A DNA stretch of 64,000 bases from Runella rosea. Its GTDB lineage: Bacteria; Bacteroidota; Bacteroidia; Cytophagales; Spirosomataceae. Both the position numbers and the translations under genes were made by a program. Within the stretch, counting starts at the first letter, position 1. Each line of letters opens with the position of its first letter. Below, piece after piece: positions 9,163 through 17,892 of this stretch. The notes beneath the pieces are model-generated. The model saw only the letters and a list, made by a program, of their open reading frames with translations. It did not search any database and was not told where the DNA came from. Location: NCBI RefSeq assembly GCF_003325355.1, contig NZ_CP030850.1, forward strand, positions 5,449,501 through 5,513,500, in the 5' to 3' direction.

Positions 9163-9612
9163 ATGGTTTGGGTAATGATTCAAAGGTTCGAAGACCTTCA
9201 AGCTGATGAAAAAAATCTTCGCAGGCTTACAGGATTGAGAAAAAATGAGTTTAAAACACTCTACAATCCTTTCCATGAAGTGTGGCAGTCGTATTTTTCA
9301 GAGTATACTTTTGACGGTAGCCCGCGTTTGCGGCGTCAAATTTCTACCCGGAAAAACAGCCTTTTTAGCGATACACAGGATGCATTGCTTTTTGTGCTGA
9401 TTTATTTAAGAGGCGGTGTTCCTCAGGAGCAGTTGGCGGCCAGTTTTGGCATGGATCAGCCAAAGGTCAGCAAATATCTTTCGCTTACACAACGGATATT
9501 GCTCAAGGCGATTGAAAAAAATCCGAGCATCATTTCTCGACGCAAGCAAAAGAAATTGTGGGAGGCGATTGCCGCCAGAATGAATAACCCAGTAGCTGAG
9601 GCTGCCTACTGA
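9163..9612 (+). CDS. Orphan transposase-type HTH protein (IS5-like orfA / HTH_Tnp_4 domain)
   Basis: 149 residues. The stretch DALLFVLIYLRGGVPQEQLA followed by ASFGMDQPKVSKYLSLTQRI is the helix-turn-helix domain found at the N-terminus of IS5-group DDE transposases. No DDE catalytic half follows: a strong terminator begins 54 bases after the stop codon, and I see no terminal inverted repeats or target duplication. It is either a domesticated regulator or the remnant of an element. The start could also be the ATG at 9175 (MIQRFEDLQ). It follows the AraC gene closely and may share its transcript. Confidence 0.6.
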   Translation: MVWVMIQRFEDLQADEKNLRRLTGLRKNEFKTLYNPFHEVWQSYFSEYTFDGSPRLRRQISTRKNSLFSDTQDALLFVLIYLRGGVPQEQLAASFGMDQPKVSKYLSLTQRILLKAIEKNPSIISRRKQKKLWEAIAARMNNPVAEAAY

Positions 9613-9666
9613 TTGAGATAGCGCTCATCCTGATTTAAGATTATTTAATAAACGCTGAATTTTGTT

Positions 9667-9716
9667 GCGCGATAGTGTTCAAGAATAACTATTTTTGAAC
9701 ACTATCGCGCTTTTTT
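9667..9716 (+). terminator. Very strong terminator just before the serine deaminase gene
   Basis: A perfect 16-bp stem (GCGCGATAGTGTTCAA with its complement at 9695-9710), a 12-base loop and a T run. It ends only 19 bases before the ATG of the next gene, so that gene's promoter must overlap the hairpin or lie upstream of it. Confidence 0.9.
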
Positions 9717-9735
9717 ATGCTAAAATAAACCGTTT

Positions 9736-11118
9736 ATGTCTTCCAAAAACGCAATTACTACTTCATTATTTGATCTGTTTAAAGTGGGGCCAGGGCCGTC
9801 TAGTTCGCATACCATCGGGCCTATGAAAGCAGCGTACCTTTTTTTGCAACAACTGATACAACTCCCTGCTGAACAGGCACAACGCGGTAAAATGCTCCAA
9901 ATCAACCTCTATGGCTCATTGAGTGCCACGGGCAAAGGCCACGGCACCGACCGCGCCATTGTGGGAGGCCTATTGGGCTGGCAACCTCATACCTGCGACC
10001 CCAAACAGTTGAGTGGACTCATGAAAAAGAAAGAGGATATTTACGAAATTCAGTTTCAGGGAATGAAGGTGCCTGTGTCGGAAAACAGTATTGTTTATCA
10101 CAAAGGAAAAACGTCATTTCCTCACCCCAATACGATGATTCTGAGACTATTGGATGAAGTTGGGCAAACGGTTATTGAAGGAGAGTTTTATTCGGTAGGG
10201 GGAGGGTTTATCCAACAAAAAGGCTATGAACCCGAAGGTACAACGCATCGTTTGCCAGCGTATCCGTATTCAAGCATGGAGGAGTTGCAGGCGCATTTGC
10301 GTGAGGGAAATCTCACCCTGTCGCAGCTGATGATTGAAAATGAAAAGGCATTAACGGGCCTTTCTGAGAAAGAAATTGTTCGGAAAATCGATCAAATTCT
10401 GGATTTTATGCACAAAGCCGTTAAGCGTGGAGTACGGGCCAAGGGGATTTTGCCTGGTTCGATTCGTCTTCAGCGAAAAGCCCCGTTGCTTTATGAACGG
10501 GCTAAACAACACGCTTCGACCACCGATAGTTTTTTGATTTTTCTGAATTCCTATTGTTTGGCAGCCTCTGAAGAAAATGCAGCGGGTAGTATTGTCGTGA
10601 CGGCGCCCACTTCGGGAGCATCTGGGGTTTTTCCGGGCCTTACCTACTTGATGAAGTATCACTTTCACTATTCACCCCAAAAAATGCGCGATGGAATGCT
10701 GGCGGCGGGAGCTATTGGGTTTTTGGTAAAACATAACGCTAGTATTTCAGGGGCTGAAATGGGTTGCATGGGCGAAATCGGAACGGCTTCGGCCATGGGC
10801 GCGGCCATGCTTACCTACGCCGCTGGCGGCACCATTGAGCACGTAGAAGCGGCGGCTGAAATTGGCATTGAGCACCACCTCGGCATGACCTGTGACCCCA
10901 TCGGTGGATATGTGCAGATTCCGTGTATTGAGCGCAATGCCATGGGCGCGGCCAAAGCCTACAATGCGTACCTTTTGGCCATGACCATCGATCCTGGAAT
11001 GCAAAAAATCTCCTTCGATAGCGTCATAAAAGTCATGAGAGCCACGGGTCGTGATATGTCTAAGAAATACAAAGAAACTTCAGAAGCGGGCTTGGCCTTG
11101 AGCGTGACCGAATGCTGA
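9736..11118 (+). CDS. sdaA: L-serine ammonia-lyase, single-chain iron-sulfur type
   Basis: 460 residues. The enzyme deaminates L-serine to pyruvate and ammonia in the cytoplasm, using a [4Fe-4S] cluster. The N-terminal signature VGPGPSSSHTIGPMKAA and the catalytic-domain signatures TAPTSGASGVFPGL and AEMGCMGEIGTASAMGAAM are present. Cysteines at about 344, 386 (MTCDPIGG) and 397 (IPCIER) fit the three cluster ligands. The last residue, Cys460 (SVTEC), matches the C-terminal tail cysteine known from the Legionella enzyme, which occupies the active site. The length is normal for fused alpha/beta-domain enzymes. The gene is convergent with the next one, with only 13 bases between stop codons. 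Confidence 0.95.
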   Translation: MSSKNAITTSLFDLFKVGPGPSSSHTIGPMKAAYLFLQQLIQLPAEQAQRGKMLQINLYGSLSATGKGHGTDRAIVGGLLGWQPHTCDPKQLSGLMKKKEDIYEIQFQGMKVPVSENSIVYHKGKTSFPHPNTMILRLLDEVGQTVIEGEFYSVGGGFIQQKGYEPEGTTHRLPAYPYSSMEELQAHLREGNLTLSQLMIENEKALTGLSEKEIVRKIDQILDFMHKAVKRGVRAKGILPGSIRLQRKAPLLYERAKQHASTTDSFLIFLNSYCLAASEENAAGSIVVTAPTSGASGVFPGLTYLMKYHFHYSPQKMRDGMLAAGAIGFLVKHNASISGAEMGCMGEIGTASAMGAAMLTYAAGGTIEHVEAAAEIGIEHHLGMTCDPIGGYVQIPCIERNAMGAAKAYNAYLLAMTIDPGMQKISFDSVIKVMRATGRDMSKKYKETSEAGLALSVTEC

Positions 11119-11131
11119 CAGATGGATTCGT

Positions 11132-12577
11132 TTAGCGTTTATCACCATTGCTTACTTTAGGCTGAACGTTGAGTTGATAAATACCTTTCCATTGGGTAGA
11201 ATGGTATCGTTTGCCGAGTTCGGGAAGACGTTTGAAGAGGCAGGGCATTAAATTCGCTTTGTCGATGACATAGGTAGGAGGGTCGGCGGTAAAATTGTCA
11301 AAAATACTGATGACACTTTCGTAGCTGTCCAAATTTTCAAAGTCATTGCGGGCCAATTCCCAATTAATATAGGCCGTAGCGGGATAATTGTCGCGGTATT
11401 CGCCTTCGTCTTCCCCAATGACAAGCACTTTCTGCTGACGAATAGGAGCGGGTAGAAGGGTACTTTTGATTTTCAGGTTGTCCAAACGCGCCGAACTGTT
11501 CAGTGTAATGGGGTGAGCTAAGAAAGAGGCTTGATAACGAAAAAATAAAGTAGTCAGAAACACAACCATAAAAAGAACCTCTGCCAACCAGCGCCGTTTC
11601 ATTAGCATAAAGAAATTGACGGCAAAAAACGCCACAGGCGGGATGAAAATGATGAATTGCATGGGCGCAATGAACGGCATCAACCCGATAGAAAGTAAAG
11701 CGGTGATTACCCATAAACCCATTATTTGTTGGCATCGACCTTGATAATTGATAAAGCGAGGATACCCAATGGTTTGAAAGAATCCAAGTCCCCCTACCAA
11801 AAAAGCGCCTCCCATGGTGCCGATGACCCCCAAAAAATCCTGTAAATTATACCGTCGCGCCTCAAAGGCCGATGTGAGTAGGTTTTGACTTAAATCGTCA
11901 AGCGCACCGCGAAAAAAGAAGAAAAGGGCCGAAAGCGCAATCGGGAAAATATACCCAAATAGCGCCAACGTATGTTGCCTAAAATTTGCCCCTGTATAGA
12001 GAAGCATTGAGAAAAAAGCCCACAGTAAAAATAGGCCCATGGGCAAATAAAACAGCGTGGCTACGCTCAAATAAAAGCCCAATTCAAATACTTCATCGGT
12101 GACACCTTCGCGTTGCATTTGACGGATAAGCGTGCCAAAAGCCAATAAAATAAAGGTAGTAGCCATCAAAACGGGCGATAATATACTGCAATCAAACGAG
12201 ACGTTGATAAATAGTAGGTATAACACCCCAGGAACGTAATTCCGCTCCGTGAAAAGCTGACGTTGATTGGAGATATAATTGAAGTAAATGGCCTGCAAGA
12301 GAATCAGAATATTGGCAATGCTGCGGTGGGCAGCTGGAGAGCGACCAAAAAGCTCGTCGATGCCCCAATAGGCCGCCGCCGAGAGAGGACTGAGATTGTC
12401 CCACACGTCGCGATAAAGCATGAATCCCTGCCCCATTTTTTCCCCTACCAGCATCCATTGGAGTTCAGAAACCAACAGGTCAGGGGCATTGATATAAAAC
12501 GGGAATTGAAACATCACCAACACGATGATGAGGCTCAAAATCTGATAAGGAGCATTAACTCTGAAAAAACTTAGCAT
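11132..12577 (-). CDS. Polytopic inner-membrane protein (DUF6427-like), function unknown
   Basis: 481 residues with roughly ten to twelve hydrophobic helices over the first ~340 residues, beginning MLSFFRVNAPYQILSLIIVL. A soluble C-terminal part of about 120 residues contains PAPIRQQKVLVIGEDEGEYR and NFTADPPTYVIDKANLM. The topology and the C-terminal soluble domain recall glycosyltransferase-like membrane proteins, and the N-terminus resembles Bacteroidota proteins grouped as DUF6427, but I am not certain of the family. It lies 106 bases downstream of guaA on the same strand. No function is claimed. Confidence 0.65.
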   Translation of the reverse strand: MLSFFRVNAPYQILSLIIVLVMFQFPFYINAPDLLVSELQWMLVGEKMGQGFMLYRDVWDNLSPLSAAAYWGIDELFGRSPAAHRSIANILILLQAIYFNYISNQRQLFTERNYVPGVLYLLFINVSFDCSILSPVLMATTFILLAFGTLIRQMQREGVTDEVFELGFYLSVATLFYLPMGLFLLWAFFSMLLYTGANFRQHTLALFGYIFPIALSALFFFFRGALDDLSQNLLTSAFEARRYNLQDFLGVIGTMGGAFLVGGLGFFQTIGYPRFINYQGRCQQIMGLWVITALLSIGLMPFIAPMQFIIFIPPVAFFAVNFFMLMKRRWLAEVLFMVVFLTTLFFRYQASFLAHPITLNSSARLDNLKIKSTLLPAPIRQQKVLVIGEDEGEYRDNYPATAYINWELARNDFENLDSYESVISIFDNFTADPPTYVIDKANLMPCLFKRLPELGKRYHSTQWKGIYQLNVQPKVSNGDKR

Positions 12578-12579
12578 CG

Positions 12580-12668
12580 CAGTAGGCAGTTTACAGTCTA
12601 CAGTAGGCAGTTTGCAGTCTACTATAATACACGCAATATCTAAGTGTATGTTTGCAGACTGCCTACTG
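12580..12668. repeat. Tandem 21-bp repeat with inverted copy between guaA and the membrane protein gene
   Basis: Two 21-base units lie head to tail at 12580-12600 and 12601-12621 and differ at one base. Each starts CAGTAGGCAGTTT. An inverted copy of the first 11 bases (ACTGCCTACTG) lies at 12658-12668, so one large hairpin can form on either strand. It looks like a dispersed intergenic palindromic repeat of the kind common in Cytophagales genomes. Confidence 0.7.
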
Positions 12669-12683
12669 TGAACTGCTTACTTT

Positions 12684-14210
12684 TTATTCCCATTCAATCG
12701 TAGCGGGAGGTTTTGACGAAATATCATACACCACGCGGTTAACACCTTTAACCCGGTTGATGATTTCGTTGGAAACATCTGCCAAAAAATCGTAGGGTAA
12801 GTGTGCCCAGTCGGCAGTCATCCCATCGACCGATGTCACGGCCCGCAGTGCCACTACGCGTTCATAGGTACGTTCGTCCCCCATCACTCCTACGCTTTGT
12901 ATGGGGAGCAACATCGCGCCTGCCTGCCATACTTGATCGTATAGGCCACGGGTTTTGAGACCGTTGATGAAAATAGCGTCAACGTCCTGTAAAATGGCCA
13001 CTTTTTCGGCCGTAATATCGCCCAAAATCCGAATAGCAAGCCCCGGACCAGGGAAAGGATGGCGTTTTAAAATAGCTTCTGGAAGCTCCAACGTACGGCC
13101 TACAGCCCGAACCTCATCTTTAAAAAGGGTATTGAGCGGCTCAACGATTTTCAACTTCATGTAATCGGGCAAACCGCCAACATTGTGGTGTGATTTGATG
13201 GTTGCCGACGGCCCTTTGACCGAAACCGACTCAATCACATCGGGATAAATTGTGCCTTGACCCAGCCATTTTACATCTTCAATCAAATGGGCTTCTTGGT
13301 CAAAAATATCAATGAAGGCTTTACCGATGGCCTTGCGCTTGGCTTCGGGGTCGGTGAGGCCTGCCAGTACGCCATAAAAATGCGCTTTAGCATCTACTCC
13401 TTTGATATTCAGTCCCATATCTAAGTAGGAGTGTAGTACGCTTTCGTATTCGTCTTTGCGCAACAGACCGTTGTCTACAAAAATACAGTACAGATTTTTT
13501 CCAATTGCATGGTGGACCAACGACGCTGCTACGGTCGAGTCAACGCCGCCCGAAAGGGCCATCACTACTTTGTCATTACCCAATCGGGCTTTGAGGTCAG
13601 CGATGGTACTTTCTACAAACGAGGCCGCCGTCCAATCTTGCGCGCAGCCGCAGATGTCTACGACAAAGTTTTTGAGGATATTTTTTCCTTCTACGGAGTG
13701 CGTCACTTCGGGGTGGAACTGAATTCCGTAGGTTTGCTCGCCCTCGATATGAAAAGCCGCCACCTTTACAGAATCGGTTTCGCCGATGATTTTGAAGGAT
13801 TCGGGAACAGAAACGATAGTATCACCATGCGACATCCACACTTGGGTAATCGGGGAGACCGTATCCAAAAGTGCTGAATGTGAATGGTGCGTGAGCATGG
13901 CCCGGCCATACTCGCGGTGTTTGGAGGCTTTGACTTCGCCGCCCAGCGTGTGGGCGAGCAGTTGCGCTCCGTAGCACACCCCCAATAAAGGTACTTTGCC
14001 CCTGAATAAGCCCATATCTACCCGTGGTGAGCCTTCGTCTCGCACAGAATAGGGGCTTCCCGAAAGGATAACTCCCTTAATATCAGGCGTAATTTCGGGG
14101 ATTTTATTGAAGGGATGGATTTCGCAGTAAATGTTCAGTTCGCGGACGCGTCGAGCGATGAGTTGGGTAAATTGCGAACCGAAATCAAGAATCAGAATTT
14201 GTTCGGACAT
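12684..14210 (-). CDS. guaA: GMP synthase (glutamine-hydrolysing)
   Basis: 508 residues. It converts XMP to GMP using ATP and glutamine in purine synthesis. The N-terminal class-I glutaminase domain shows the nucleophile motif GVCYGAQ (Cys79) and FHPEV. The ATP pyrophosphatase domain carries the P-loop SGGVDS, and the dimerisation domain ends [16 protein letters not shown], the classic GuaA C-terminus. I chose the ATG at 14210 ([13 protein letters not shown]). An in-frame TTG 21 bases upstream overlaps a promoter-like box. The length and motifs are complete. Confidence 0.98.
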   Translation of the reverse strand: MSEQILILDFGSQFTQLIARRVRELNIYCEIHPFNKIPEITPDIKGVILSGSPYSVRDEGSPRVDMGLFRGKVPLLGVCYGAQLLAHTLGGEVKASKHREYGRAMLTHHSHSALLDTVSPITQVWMSHGDTIVSVPESFKIIGETDSVKVAAFHIEGEQTYGIQFHPEVTHSVEGKNILKNFVVDICGCAQDWTAASFVESTIADLKARLGNDKVVMALSGGVDSTVAASLVHHAIGKNLYCIFVDNGLLRKDEYESVLHSYLDMGLNIKGVDAKAHFYGVLAGLTDPEAKRKAIGKAFIDIFDQEAHLIEDVKWLGQGTIYPDVIESVSVKGPSATIKSHHNVGGLPDYMKLKIVEPLNTLFKDEVRAVGRTLELPEAILKRHPFPGPGLAIRILGDITAEKVAILQDVDAIFINGLKTRGLYDQVWQAGAMLLPIQSVGVMGDERTYERVVALRAVTSVDGMTADWAHLPYDFLADVSNEIINRVKGVNRVVYDISSKPPATIEWE

Positions 14211-14228
14211 AGACGTGTTTCTAAGGTG

Positions 14229-14236
14229 CAAAGGTA
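14229..14236 (-). promoter_or_regulatory. Putative -7 promoter box (TACCTTTG) for guaA
   Basis: Read on the minus strand this is an exact TAnnTTTG match, followed by CACC, the arrangement typical of strong Bacteroidota promoters. It predicts a start of transcription roughly 10-15 bases before the guaA ATG. A TTG lies upstream, but at a short spacing of 14 bases. Confidence 0.5.
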
Positions 14237-14303
14237 AAAAAAAGGATGTACAATGCCTTATAGGTTGATATTTCTTTGTATTTTCGCTAAAAATAGACCC
14301 GTT

Positions 14304-14864
14304 ATGGTGCCTGCAATCTCATCTTCTTTTACCGCTGAGGAATACCTTGCCTTCGAACGGGCAAGTCAGCATCGGCATGAATTTATTTACAATACCCTCA
14401 TTGAAATGGCCGGAGCTACGTTAGAGCATAATCGAATTGTTAAAAATCTATTTTTATTGGTTGGAAATTATTTGCGCTCATCCAAATCTGAAGTCTTAGG
14501 CAGTGATATGCGCGTTTTTAATCCTCAGAACGGCAGCTATTTTTACCCAGATATAGTGATAAGCGACGGCGAAGCAAAAACAATAGAAAATGATAATCTG
14601 ATCAATCCGATTTTGGTAATCGAAGTGGCTTCGCCTTCCACGGCGGTGTTTGACAAAACCGATAAATTCATTGCGTATCGAAGCATTGAAACGCTTAAAG
14701 AGTATGTGCTGATCTCCACCGAACTGCCTCAAATGGAGGTGTTTCGCAAAAATGACAAAGGAGAATGGAGCGTAGAAACCGTGCATGGATTAGACAAAAC
14801 GGCACAATTTCAGTCAGTTGATATATCAGTTTTACTGAAAGATGTTTTTGAAAAAGTTTTTTAA
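14304..14864 (+). CDS. Uma2-family protein (PD-(D/E)xK nuclease fold)
   Basis: 186 residues from the ATG at 14304. The pattern [11 protein letters not shown], then [35 protein letters not shown] and [19 protein letters not shown] is that of the Uma2 (DUF820) family, which has a restriction-endonuclease-like fold. The family is abundant in cyanobacteria and Cytophagales; its biological role is mostly unknown. An extension of the frame up to 14253 is possible but lacks family similarity. The gene is convergent with the LytTR regulator, with just two bases between the stop codons. Confidence 0.85.
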   Translation: MVPAISSSFTAEEYLAFERASQHRHEFIYNTLIEMAGATLEHNRIVKNLFLLVGNYLRSSKSEVLGSDMRVFNPQNGSYFYPDIVISDGEAKTIENDNLINPILVIEVASPSTAVFDKTDKFIAYRSIETLKEYVLISTELPQMEVFRKNDKGEWSVETVHGLDKTAQFQSVDISVLLKDVFEKVF

Positions 14865-14866
14865 AC

Positions 14867-15622
14867 TCAGCCCCTGCCAGGCACATTGAATTGCTCCACC
14901 AGCCAATCGCGCTTTTGCTTTGTAACGGGTACCTGCGCCCCGTCAGACATCAACAGATAGCCACCTTCCTGTTTTACAATTTTTCGTAAAAAATGCGGAT
15001 TGATGAGGTGCGAATGATGCACCCGTACAAACCCGTTGGGCTCCAATGCCTGTTCTATTTCTTTAAGCGTGCGGCAAATAACCAATTTTCGACCGTCGGT
15101 TAGGTGAAAATGCGTGTAACTCGTATCGGCCATGCAGCGGACAATCTGACTTATTTCGATAATTTCGTGGCCTTCGTTGGTCGGAAGCGCCATGCGCTGC
15201 GGTGGTGTTTTGGGAGCCAGATGTTCGTGTAAGGTCTGTATTTGAGGAAGTTGTAATTGCTTGATTTTCTTCTGTTGCCAACTCACAAGTGCGTCTTTCA
15301 GTTCGCTTTCTTCGATGGGTTTGAGCAGGTAATTCAACGCACTCACGCGAAATGCCCGTAGAGCGTATTGGTCATACGCCGTGGTGAAAATAACGTCAAA
15401 ATGAAATTCATCAAATTGTTGTAGCAAGTCAAAACCATTGAGGCGTGGCATTTCAATGTCAAGAAACAAAATGTCAAAGGCCGTAACGCGTATAAATTCC
15501 ACCGCCGCCTCTGGTTGATTGAACTTAGCCAAAATCTGCACGCCCATGTTGAGGCGTTTGAGCTTCATTTCCAGTACTTCCGTAGCGGGTTTTTCGTCAT
15601 CAATCAAAATGGCGCGTATCAT
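14867..15622 (-). CDS. LytTR-type response regulator
   Basis: 251 residues. The receiver domain at the N-terminus has the acidic pocket (LIDDEKP), the phospho-acceptor Asp55 (FLDIEMPRLNG) and the conserved Lys (NYLLKPIEESEL). The C-terminal ~100 residues form a LytTR DNA-binding domain (FVRVHHSHLINPHFLRKI and DGAQVPVTKQKRDWL). It begins 3 bases after the stop codon of the upstream LytS-type kinase, so the two form an operon and almost surely a cognate pair. The targets are unknown. Confidence 0.93.
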   Translation of the reverse strand: MIRAILIDDEKPATEVLEMKLKRLNMGVQILAKFNQPEAAVEFIRVTAFDILFLDIEMPRLNGFDLLQQFDEFHFDVIFTTAYDQYALRAFRVSALNYLLKPIEESELKDALVSWQQKKIKQLQLPQIQTLHEHLAPKTPPQRMALPTNEGHEIIEISQIVRCMADTSYTHFHLTDGRKLVICRTLKEIEQALEPNGFVRVHHSHLINPHFLRKIVKQEGGYLLMSDGAQVPVTKQKRDWLVEQFNVPGRG

Positions 15623-15625
15623 TAC

Positions 15626-17698
15626 TTAGGTTTCGTTAGTAGGTTCATCCGATAAATTATATACAATCTTTACCAACGTTCCGGTTTCTTTTTCGCGCTT
15701 TAAATCGTTGATTTCGATGGAAAGTTGGTTGGGGTAATTTCGGTTAAAAAGCGCGATGCGCTGCTGCGTAATGTCCATTCCGTACGATTTTCGTTTCACC
15801 GACGAGCGACTCCGCAACTCCGCTGCTTTTTTTCGGCCAATTCCGTTGTCTTCAATTTCAAACTCAATACGGTGAGCGTCGGCTAGTCGGACACCTATAC
15901 GGAGATTTTTAGGGAGTTTATCAGAAGGCATCAGGCCGTGCCAAATGGCATTCTCCACAAACGGCTGTAATAACAACGGTGGAATGATAAGACGTTGGGT
16001 ATCTACGCTGTCGGCTACCTCAATGGAATACGTAAAGCCCTCGCCCAAGCGCGTGGCTTCAATGTCGAGATAATACCGTAGTGCGGTTAGCTCTTCTTCA
16101 AGCAGAATCGATTCTTCGCGCGAATGGTTGAGAATCATCCGCAGTAGTTTTGAAAATTTGGCCAAGTAGCCAGTCGCTTTATGTTCGTCGTTGGATAAAA
16201 TCAAGTATTCCAGCGAATTGAGGCTGTTGAACAAAAAATGCGGATTCATCTGACTGCGTAGGGCCAGCATTTCGGTTTCGGCCATGCGCTTCTCGTAAAA
16301 GGACTTGTTTTGAAGTTCTTCATAATAAGCCAGTTGGCTCTCGGTTTTTTCTTTTTCCAACAAACGGTATCGGTGAGCCAGAGCCAACGAAAGTACGATG
16401 ATTTCGGCCACCACGGCAAATGAGAGCGTCAATAAATCATCCATATTGGCGGGAAGTTTGATGCCTTTCAGAATCACTTCTCCCGCCCGAAGCCACGCTA
16501 ATATCCCAAATAACCCAAGCATAGAGTTGGCCCAAATCACGTACGGAACCATCGGTGAACGCACACTTCGACTCATCCAAATGAGCGTAAATACATAAAT
16601 CGGCAAGGCGATAAATCGCCCGCCCCAAAACGAAAATTGCTGGAAGCCGCCGTCGTTGGTCAATAGCATAACCGTGATATAGACAAACCCATACCCCGCC
16701 AGCAAGAGCGCCAACCGGCGAAACCACCGCTGCATGAGCGGATGGGTTTTGGTGAGGTTGAGCAGTTCGGTCATGAACAACAAATACGCCCCGATGCCCC
16801 ACCAAAGCAGTGATTCCATCAGATGGTTTTTGAGCAGTGGCCATTCGCCAAGGCTTTGTCCAATAGGCGTATACGCGCGGGTTTTGAGCAGTGAAAACAA
16901 AAATCCGCACAGGATATAGGCCCAATAATAGGCGTAAATTCGTTGGCAATATTTGAGATACAACAATCCTACAAACAACACGGCAAGCGCTAATGCCCCC
17001 TGAATCCAGCTTCGATATTGAAATTCGGGCCTGTTTTGGCGGTACTCGCGCAGGGTCTTTTTTAGGTAAAAGGATTCTTTTTCGAGCTGTAAGCGAAACG
17101 AAGGCTTCGGAGATTGGGCACCCGTCCAAAAAGGCAAAATACCCGCATAGTTGGAAAGTTGGGCCAGTAGGTCAAAGGTCGCGCCTTTGGGGAAAATCAA
17201 GGGAATGTAGCGGTCATCTTCGGGGAGCGCCCATTTGGAAGATGGCGTCATGTAGCCACTCCTAAGCGTACTTATTTGGCCGTTGTAGGCTACGTGAAAA
17301 ACAACGATTTGGTTGGCAGAATGTACATTGATGTAAATGGTTTGCGCAGTGTCGGTATCGTTATGTACCCGAAAATGCAGCCAATGGATTTGGTCGGCGT
17401 AGGTGGGGGATTGAGGAGTCAGTCGTTGCCAATTGGAAAACTGATTGGTAAAAAAAAGCGATGGAATCTGTCGTTTTTCCCGGAGGGGTGTAGTAGTAAA
17501 TGTGGCCTTTTCAAAAAGCATTCGATGCTCTTTGAATTCACTCAAACGTAGGGTGTCGGGCTGGGCTTTGGCGTGAAACGCAATCAAAATGCCAACCAGA
17601 AATAAAAGGCGGCCAACCATCAGCAGGCGGTGTTTTAGTTTTTTCAAAGAAAATAAATTTTTCGGCAATTCTGGCGCTTCATCTGACTGGTTGGGCAT
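15626..17698 (-). CDS. LytS-type sensor histidine kinase with 7TMR-DISM input domain
   Basis: 690 residues. A signal-like hydrophobic helix ends around FHAKAQPDTL. An extracytoplasmic 7TMR-DISM extracellular domain 2-like region follows at about 50-190 (IHWLHFRVHNDTDTAQTIYI), then about seven membrane helices between 225 and 440, a short coiled coil, and a His-kinase domain of the LytS family. The phospho-acceptor motif is ALRSQMNPHFLFNSLNSLEY, and the ATP-binding motifs are PFVENAIWHG and EDNGIGRKK. The start could instead be the ATG at 17620, which begins directly at the hydrophobic helix. It pairs with the LytTR regulator immediately downstream. Confidence 0.9.
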   Translation of the reverse strand: MPNQSDEAPELPKNLFSLKKLKHRLLMVGRLLFLVGILIAFHAKAQPDTLRLSEFKEHRMLFEKATFTTTPLREKRQIPSLFFTNQFSNWQRLTPQSPTYADQIHWLHFRVHNDTDTAQTIYINVHSANQIVVFHVAYNGQISTLRSGYMTPSSKWALPEDDRYIPLIFPKGATFDLLAQLSNYAGILPFWTGAQSPKPSFRLQLEKESFYLKKTLREYRQNRPEFQYRSWIQGALALAVLFVGLLYLKYCQRIYAYYWAYILCGFLFSLLKTRAYTPIGQSLGEWPLLKNHLMESLLWWGIGAYLLFMTELLNLTKTHPLMQRWFRRLALLLAGYGFVYITVMLLTNDGGFQQFSFWGGRFIALPIYVFTLIWMSRSVRSPMVPYVIWANSMLGLFGILAWLRAGEVILKGIKLPANMDDLLTLSFAVVAEIIVLSLALAHRYRLLEKEKTESQLAYYEELQNKSFYEKRMAETEMLALRSQMNPHFLFNSLNSLEYLILSNDEHKATGYLAKFSKLLRMILNHSREESILLEEELTALRYYLDIEATRLGEGFTYSIEVADSVDTQRLIIPPLLLQPFVENAIWHGLMPSDKLPKNLRIGVRLADAHRIEFEIEDNGIGRKKAAELRSRSSVKRKSYGMDITQQRIALFNRNYPNQLSIEINDLKREKETGTLVKIVYNLSDEPTNET

Positions 17699-17785
17699 TT
17701 GAGTACATCAAAAATGAATCTGACTTTATAGGCTTGCTTTTACGGTTTCGGTGGCGGGTTATTGATTCAAAACCCCGCTTCATTG

Positions 17786-17818
17786 ACCCAAATCCTTTAT
17801 GGGTGAAATGAGGCACCC
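17786..17818. promoter_or_regulatory. Overlapping alternative stems between kinase and OmpA-protein genes
   Basis: ACCCA (17786-17790) can pair with TGGGT (17800-17804), while GGGTG (17801-17805) can pair with CACCC (17814-17818). The two stems exclude each other. The region lies between two divergent genes and the stems are short, so this may be chance. Confidence 0.2.
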
Positions 17819-17892
17819 GTGTTTTGGTTAAAAGTGGCAAATTTGGTTGCTTAAATTAAGTCATTTTTACTTATTCAACGGTTAAAATAAAG

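Noticed and set aside
9163-9735. Intact insertion sequence
   Set aside because: No DDE catalytic region, no terminal inverted repeats and no target-site duplication could be found around the HTH gene.
12580-12668. CRISPR-like array
   Set aside because: The repeats are directly adjacent with no spacers, only two units are present, and no cas genes are nearby.
16437-17129. 230-codon alternate frame within the LytS kinase gene
   Set aside because: The LytS frame contains the full membrane domain here; the other frame shows no domain or start signal.
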